From Membranipora membranacea (Eukaryota; Bryozoa; Gymnolaemata; Cheilostomatida; Membraniporidae), in NCBI GenBank assembly GCA_914767715.1, contig OU612071.1, positions 25,355,681 through 25,419,680 on the forward strand: a stretch of 64,000 nucleotides of DNA, in the 5' to 3' direction. The translations under genes were made by a program, and so were the position numbers. Of the stretch, positions 59,501 through 64,000 are shown in pieces. The notes beneath the pieces were generated by a model. That model ran no database searches and had not been told where the DNA came from. It worked only from the letters and a program-made list of their open reading frames with translations. Each line of letters begins with the position of its first letter. Within the stretch, counting starts at the first letter, position 1.

Positions 59501-59735
59501 TAAAATCACATTGTCACTGCCGAAAGTAACACCGATCTCTGTGGGACAACCTCAACTACTGCCGGACCGCCAAGTGGCAAACGTCAGATTGTCAAGGAGA
59601 CTCATTGAGGAGGCACAGGTGTACTTGGGACATGCCGCTGAGCTGAGGGCAAGCATACAGAAAGCTAGAGCGGAGATTGTACTTCGAGAAGCTGAAGAGG
59701 ACCAGGCCAGGGCAGAAGCTAGCCGCAGCTCGTAG
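56550..59735 (+). CDS. Integrase with C-terminal zinc-finger extension (1061 codons)
   Basis: In frame with the end of pol but after a stop at 56541; first ATG 56550. Integrase: an N-terminal zinc-binding region (HVTTH ... CEVC, residues ~93-132), catalytic D165 (VAVDLVGP), D225 (HSDQGSQF) and E261 (GRVERNNR) with 35 residues between the last two (DD35E), and a C-terminal GPY/F-like KFVGPYNVLEV. No chromodomain seen. After residue ~420 the frame stays open through an acidic, low-order linker, then from Met654 (58509) a ~408-residue region with a C2H2 finger (C764, C769, H782, H786) and a Lys/Glu-rich end. The extension is not envelope-like: no signal or membrane segment. Most of the element is broken, yet this ORF is intact. 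Confidence 0.9.
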   Translation: MTTVRVLQPAQGTIEVGKAQSGDPGPTGVVYMAPRAGTPLREIEIQTANEELRRFAAIWEELWIDPAGVMRLRMTLQGRSICPAISPQGWRQEVIWRKHVTTHAGAERTYQQIRKEWYWPGMAAEIRRTIKTCEVCQAAKYGRLPGATGKRRLDAGCPWQWVAVDLVGPMPETDRGNNWILVLSDHFTRWTEALPIVDATAATVARALYDQVFSRFGVPEQLHSDQGSQFESELLAELCGLWGVAKTHTTPYHPQGNGRVERNNRTIGDSLRARLIDGSQTDWDLVLPSIMAALRATPHSSTEETPNFLMFGRETRLPDAAAMGATAPVAFTRTEYATQELGRLQEAHAWVRDRQDKLRLEGQTEPPLYKVGKRVWLVNFQRRRGEKHKLRRKFVGPYNVLEVKVGDHRARPPPVAQAFDQPLENISPETVQAPENVGGMINESEGEVMDLQRGDELGYDEGDLTMDLETQTPKTRTSNRQRSKPVWQKDFDCNKLVDCLQLSEDEWPPLDVSPRVACRELATLNYRAPVNGGGAYIKRPITGAASAKPNMLLLQSNQGASVSMVNARRIVVHMEDCMKINSLTIHEEGLLEEGNFSESPLLNLSLEEGELLSELEDFSGEVETEIGPSLPLSHSLPCLVISPNRIPSLVVGKMAQAQFAAPDIRKLTPEQQEEMVEASRSRREGISTSKHRSGKPRRSYSSDRPNPDRRQRCREAELLAKLPPHDSPVRSPKYPYIDVRSKAYYELLKKDLANKANKDGKYPCPAPRCSREFDDEQLRRRHLAAHFYREICGCGAVRLGQGQMYDHHSRTAKIVKGRIPKKTCKEKGLGCYTVTRAMYRKLKKEHPEIPLPQEWPMECKDPPGAKPYTGQNMRAPKPVVIYGTATPTPDHSDSEVMDEPSAERSVHASKKRTLVVTPTTHGDDADSDGITQQPPARKRKESGTDADTDREVAEEQEGEVTSSAPTSEERPKRQVVQENQPLVRKITLSLPKVTPISVGQPQLLPDRQVANVRLSRRLIEEAQVYLGHAAELRASIQKARAEIVLREAEEDQARAEASRSS
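58509..59735 (+). CDS. Zinc-finger extension domain of the integrase ORF
   Basis: From an internal ATG at 58509, 408 residues: basic Ser/Arg-rich segment, then KYPCPAPRCSREF...RRRHLAAHFY (C2H2), CGCGAVRLG, then a long polar tail with alternating charges and LRASIQKARAEIV as a coiled-coil end. It could be an independent third ORF fused or overprinted in frame, a nucleic-acid-binding module acquired from a host gene, or part of the family's normal layout. No catalytic motif seen. Confidence 0.6.
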   Translation: MAQAQFAAPDIRKLTPEQQEEMVEASRSRREGISTSKHRSGKPRRSYSSDRPNPDRRQRCREAELLAKLPPHDSPVRSPKYPYIDVRSKAYYELLKKDLANKANKDGKYPCPAPRCSREFDDEQLRRRHLAAHFYREICGCGAVRLGQGQMYDHHSRTAKIVKGRIPKKTCKEKGLGCYTVTRAMYRKLKKEHPEIPLPQEWPMECKDPPGAKPYTGQNMRAPKPVVIYGTATPTPDHSDSEVMDEPSAERSVHASKKRTLVVTPTTHGDDADSDGITQQPPARKRKESGTDADTDREVAEEQEGEVTSSAPTSEERPKRQVVQENQPLVRKITLSLPKVTPISVGQPQLLPDRQVANVRLSRRLIEEAQVYLGHAAELRASIQKARAEIVLREAEEDQARAEASRSS

Positions 59736-59936
59736 TCTGCTTGGCTAGTCTAATATAAACGGATATGAATAAATCCTTGAACTTACATTAGCCATGTGGC
59801 ATCTTCATTAATCTACAGTACTGGTTATTGTAGTTGTAAATACAGTTGCTTATTACCCTTTTTGTTCATCCTTTGCTATCATTCGAGTATTTTGTTGAAA
59901 GAATTTTTGTGTCTCTGTAGCTTGGATACCGCTCAG

Positions 59937-59951
59937 AGACAGAAGGGGCTA
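59937..59951 (+). other. Polypurine tract
   Basis: GAGACAGAAGGGGCTA directly before the 3' LTR. Confidence 0.65.
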
Positions 59952-60166
59952 TGTAGCCAAAATAAACTTCACTGTATAGTTTGTATCTGTGCACTACGTC
60001 ATAACTTAGTGTGAATGTTAGTCACGTGCATATTATTTAGGAATACGGAAACGGATCCTGCGGAAAGCGGAACCCTTGATATACGGAAACTTCAGTTTCG
60101 GGAATACGGAATCCCGTTTTCGCCGGAGAACAGGATTTCTTGTTTTTAAAACGGAAACTGATCACA
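59952..60166 (+). repeat. 3' LTR with 206-bp internal deletion (215 bp)
   Basis: Starts TGTAGCC and ends GATCACA like the 5' LTR, but jumps from CATATTATTTA to GGAATACGGAAACGG. The missing part in the 5' LTR holds the AATAAA-type signals and the AGGAATAAGG low-complexity run. Confidence 0.95.
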
Positions 60167-60170
60167 CAGT

Positions 60171-61345
60171 GTCAACTGTGACCAGCAGCACACCAACCAA
60201 ACTCCTCACATTGCAGTATCAATTCTATAGTCACTGTTTTGTTTGTGGAGTTAAAGTGAGTCTTATCCAAATGTGCAAAAGGGTTGTCAAACGCGCTATT
60301 GATCTACTGACTGATCTGAGATCTGCGAGTGTAGTATAACATGTTAGTACAGTAGTGTGATTGACACTTCATGTTTGCTAGCGGACGAGACTAAACGCAC
60401 GGATTATTTTTACTGATTTATACATTGAATCTTTGTAACTCTGTTAGTTTTAGTTAGATAGTTAGTACACAATAAAATCAAAGTATAGTTGATAAACAAC
60501 ACATATTTATGCCTGGCTGGTAGCCTTGATTTAAACAGACTTTTCGACTGGCAGGTTGCCGTTAAGCCTTACGCGTTCATCAGAACAAGTTGGAGATCGG
60601 GAATAATTATGCCAAGCCCATGCCGGCTATCCTGACAAGATAGAATTTCCCGACAACTCCTCATAATTACCGAAAGCTATTCTTAGCTTTCGAGTAATTA
60701 TCTACACAAGCCTAGGACATTGAGACAGGACATACTTGGATGGATATATAAGACGGGGTTGAGAAAAGAGACCTCCCTTACCCTGACTGACTGCTGGACC
60801 TACTGTGCATAGCTTCTACATACATCTGGTAATTATTTATGAAGACTGACACTCATCCTTATTTATAGCTGACAGATATAAACCTTAGCTGTTCTAAGTT
60901 GAAACAACCTTGTATTAGTATCCAACCACGTATCACAGTGCACTATATCTCCTTAAGCTATTATTATATTAATTTTAGCAAGGAGAACCCAATGATGAAT
61001 GAACTCCCTCCTTCATTGGAGTACCACTACTCTTTGTTTTTATTATTTTGATTTTCATTCATAATTTATCTACTATCTATCGATCGACATCGTCGTCGTG
61101 GTTTTGTTGATCCATGATGATTGATGTCATAATTTAGATGTCATTTGTATGTGTGTGTTATACCATTCTCCCTCCGATATGTTGGCGCTGATTCATTGGT
61201 GCATGGGGAGAAGAAACGCTAATGTCAGGTCAATGATACTTTCAGGAATGTACTTTTGACCTTGGAAGTACTTTTTGGTCTGTCTCTCATATAATATATA
61301 TTATGATAAATGAGAAGGTCCCCAACAATAATGATCAGTAATTAG
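60171..61345. other. No supported gene
   Basis: Flanking the gypsy element; the frame at 60076-60339 crosses the LTR end and is not a gene. 60570-60720 has moderate GC but no domain. Possible but unrecognised helicase exons. Confidence 0.4.
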
Positions 61346-62054
61346 ATCTTTGCCCCTAATTTCCAACACATTTTGGTCCTATATCCTGCTCTTATTTCTA
61401 CTCAGTTTACTGTCTGTATTCTTCATTGACCTGACATTTATTTTGTAGCCTGCTAGGAGAAGACAGTTGTCCGTCCACAGCACAGTTGTAGCCGAGGCTG
61501 TAGCTCGGTCAGAAAAGTCCTTATCAGTCTCTCCTCTGTATGCAGGGTGAACTTCGGAAGTTTACTGGGTCTTCAGCGTGTAATCAGGTGAGTTTGATAC
61601 TTGATCCCTACTCAATCTCTGGTCGAGTGGGTTAATTCTTGTATGTATGTATGTTTGAAGTATGTGTGTGCATGTGTGCGCGTGTACGCGTGTGTGTGTT
61701 GCGTGTGTGTGTTAAAACGCAGCTAAAAAGATAGCTATCAAACAAACACATTCTGCACGCAAATTCTTTTTCCTGGCATTAACATGGTATCTTAATACAA
61801 ATTTGTTAGCCCAGCATATCATCCATAAGCAATTTGTCTTTAGTTTGCATTGGTGAATCTCATCAACGTTAATTTATGCTAGTTATAATACTGATATTTT
61901 GATCTTCAACTCCGCTAGCTGCTTGGTGGGTTTCTGCTCAGCTTCACTAATAATGGCAACGATTATAGTTAAGCCTTTTGTATAGTTGTGCCACGGTATT
62001 TTTGTTTGTGGTGATTAGGGCGGTGATTATAGGGGGCACTGGTTTAGATAGCTT

Positions 62055-62753
62055 CACAGAGTAAGGATATACAGAGAGGACACTTCAATGATTGTTATAG
62101 TGCCTGCGGGTTTTCGATTAGCTGGGGGAAAATTGTGCACAGCTGGATGCTGAAAACTCATTATCTCTATATGTTATAATGTCATTTTTCTTGCAGACAT
62201 CTCTACCTTTGATGGGCCATAATTCATTCTGAATTTATCCTAAAGACTGAATTCCAACTTTGTTAGAAACCTTCAAGCTATACACCATATTATTGTCATT
62301 TTTTGCTAGGATTTATAGGCTAAGAGTAATCCAGGTTTTTGAAATGAGTTTTTTCATATAGATTTACATGTGACAATTGATAGACTGCTTGTCATCAAAA
62401 TTAGGAAATGTCTGTGCATTGACCTAAGCCCCATGTAAATCTATATGATAAAACTCATTTTAAAAACCTGGATTACTCATAGCCTATGTATCCTAGCAAA
62501 AAATGACAATAATATGGTGTATAGCTTGAAGGTTGGACATTCTAACAAAGTTGGAATTCAATATTTAGGATAAATTCAGAATGAATTATGGCCCATCAAA
62601 GGTAGAGATGTCTGCAAGAAAAATGACATTATAACATAAAGAGATAATGAGTTTTCGGCATCCAGCTGTGCACAATTTTCCCCCAGCTAATCAAAAACCC
62701 GCAGGCACTATAACGATCATTGAAGTGTCCTCTCTGTATATCCTTACTCTGTG
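62055..62753. mobile_element. Foldback MITE, 7-bp TSD ATAGCTT
   Basis: The best-preserved copy: 699 bp, TSD at 62048-62054 and 62754-62760. About 310-bp arms (CACAGAGTAAGGATATACAG ... CTTTTTGC-type inner parts) face each other around a ~70-bp centre with the short sequence CAATTGATAGACTGCTTGTC. No ORF beyond arm shadows. Confidence 0.9.
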
Positions 62754-62760
62754 ATAGCTT

Positions 62761-63339
62761 GTTGCTAAAGACAGCTTCTTTAGTATCCAAGTCTTTGATG
62801 GAGAGGGAGTTTACAAAAATCAATTGTTTGGGATTTGTGATGCTTCACCGTGAGCTTTGACTTTTGAGAGAGCGCATGGAGAAGTTGTATATCCAGTTTA
62901 AAAGGGTTTGATCAGATTAGACTATGCTTGGTATATGGTATTGAAGGCAATGCTGAAATTGATGGACCAGCTCTGACATAGTTCACAGCCACTAGGCTCT
63001 GTGACGTTGTCTAGTGGGGTTATGAGGGCATAGTCGGTGAGTCTAGTAGCTTTGTGTGCTTACTTGGTATGATCAGTGATGTATTTGGTTACTTCTGCTT
63101 AAGTCTTCAGGTTCACATGCGCCTTTTATTCTTAGATAGTAGTAATATATCGGCAGATTTTCAGACAATAGGTTGAAAAGCTGTCTGGATGGAGTTATTG
63201 AATATTTTACAGTCTGATGGAAAATGTAGTCTGCGAGTGTTCTTACGGTTCTGGTCAATACTCGATGGGGGCAACCGAACAAAGGGGCATTATACAGTGA
63301 AAGTTTGGTGTTAGTGTCAGATGACATTTTCATACTCAA
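62761..63339 (-). pseudogene. Degraded LINE RT block of the composite repeat
   Basis: Minus-strand counterpart of 8858-9436: IFVNSLSIKDLDTKEAVFSNKL-like reading near 62765-62825 and PLFGCPHRVLTRTVR near 63240-63290, separated by stops. RT attribution rests on weak motif reading in the 9-kb copy. Confidence 0.35.
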
Positions 63340-63872
63340 TCATCATAAAGAACATCATGTTGGAAATTACCTTAGTGTATAGAAGCAGCCATATTTTTTT
63401 CTGAATGTGCAACGATCACAACACAACATGGTATCGGAAGTATCCTTATTCACAAATTATTCATTATTAATACGTGAACTGTAGTGAGTTTGTGTCAACT
63501 AATTATGATTGATGGATCTTGAGTGAAAAATTCAAGGGTTAAACGCATTTGTCAAATTGACACAATAAGCTGAAATAAATTAATCTATTATTGTCTGTTA
63601 TTGTTTTCGATAATCTTGAAAAAGGTTAGGAATTAGGACCAAGGGTTCATCTTAGGTCACCAGACATCGGAACATAACCTTTAGCCAAATGACACAAAAT
63701 TAAACAAAACTCAAGGACTTCAAATTTATAAAGAAATTTTTAAGAAATTAAACTTTTAGTGTTGTTTATTAAAAATACTGATAGCCTGTGATCTAAACAG
63801 TCTGTTTGGAGATAAATGTGGCGGCGTAGAGACTTGAAATGCCCAGATGGTTAGAGGGTTAGGTGCGTTGGT

Positions 63873-64000
63873 GGAATCCGCCCTATTTTCCAGCCATTTC
63901 CCCACCTCCTGTTATCCCGCTCTGCTGTTTTCCCACCTAGACATTTTCCCACCGAGCCATTGTCCCATCTGGTTGATTTCCCACTGTGCCATTTTCACAC
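63873..64000. repeat. Degenerate tandem array, TTTTCCCACC-type
   Basis: Matches 14690-14815 unit for unit up to the window edge. Confidence 0.85.

Larger units (their letters stand above)
52811..60166 (+). mobile_element. Ty3/gypsy LTR retrotransposon, defective
   Basis: LTRs 52811-53231 and 59952-60166 (TGTAGCC...GATCACA), TSD CAGT (52807-52810 and 60167-60170), primer binding site, polypurine tract, and gag, protease, RT, RNase H and integrase in Ty3/gypsy order. Coding defects: stop in gag (53461), protease DTG changed to DLG, frameshifts before RT, deletions in RNase H, stop at 56541. The right LTR has a 206-bp internal deletion. The integrase ORF continues into an unusual zinc-finger extension. 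Confidence 0.96.
61348..64000 (-). repeat. Composite repeat copy 4, runs off the window
   Basis: Order a (61348-61560), CA/TG microsatellite (about 61640-61715), c (61900-62047), MITE (62055-62753), d (62761-63339), e (63360-63860), f array (63873-64000+). Blocks c-f are colinear with 12510-15000. Confidence 0.87.

Noticed and set aside
60076-60339. Frame downstream of the gypsy element as the next helicase exon
   Set aside because: It starts inside the LTR and shows none of helicase motifs Ia-VI.

Overview
The window looks like a piece of an AT-rich, repeat-dense invertebrate nuclear genome. Evidence: GT-AG introns, LINE and Ty3/gypsy retrotransposons, a P-element/THAP9-type transposase gene, SINE-like tRNA-derived sequences, many palindromic MITEs, and no bacterial-style gene packing. 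The mixture fits an early-branching marine animal such as a sponge or cnidarian, but nothing here fixes the species. No complete host gene is visible. The best host-like pieces are a one-exon stub of a RecQ-like helicase (52482-52643) and an unassigned Cys/His-bearing exon-like ORF (18762-19406).

Layout. 1-2.8 kb: no supported gene. 2.8-8.1 kb: a degraded minus-strand LINE (endonuclease plus reverse transcriptase) into whose 3' end a young 1.9-kb non-autonomous LTR element (2855-4783, two 433-bp LTRs, TSD TAGC) has inserted. 8.8-27.9 kb: a mosaic of one composite repeat family in both orientations (8.86-11.4, 12.5-15.1 and 22.4-25.2 kb, and again at 61.35-64 kb). It contains degraded LINE RT, CA microsatellites, a TTTTCCCACC-type tandem array, and a foldback MITE with 7-bp target duplications whose empty site is preserved at 9437-9443. 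The same stretch holds a 525-bp inverted repeat (15.3/21.9 kb), a GCGGAAA-rich tandem array (20.6-21.9 kb) and a 1.67-kb TIR element (25201-26870).

28.7-36.8 kb: an 81-bp mini-MITE with an 8-bp TSD, then a 7.0-kb element bounded by GGGTTCACTAAAA termini and a 9-bp direct repeat TAAAGTATA, which is Mutator-like geometry. It carries a SINE and small palindromes but no recognisable transposase. 36.8-44.4 kb: no genes; an ~865-bp diverged long palindrome (39435-40300) and tandem duplications. 44.46-47.30 kb: minus-strand multi-exon P-element-like transposase. 48.7-49.9 kb: a three-layer nest in which a truncated LINE sits inside a tRNA-like sequence inside a CACTA-ended TIR element.

52.5-60.2 kb: the helicase exon is followed 167 bp downstream by a Ty3/gypsy element (52811-60166; TSD CAGT). 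Its gag-pol is broken by stops, frameshifts and deletions, but the integrase ORF remains open for 1061 codons because it is joined to a ~400-residue C2H2-zinc-finger-containing extension. Its 3' LTR has lost ~206 bp, including the apparent polyadenylation region. 61.3-64 kb: another composite-repeat copy running off the window end.

The sequence reads as a chronicle of nested insertions rather than a cooperating gene set. Clear terminal repeats, target duplications and empty sites allow several insertion events to be ordered.
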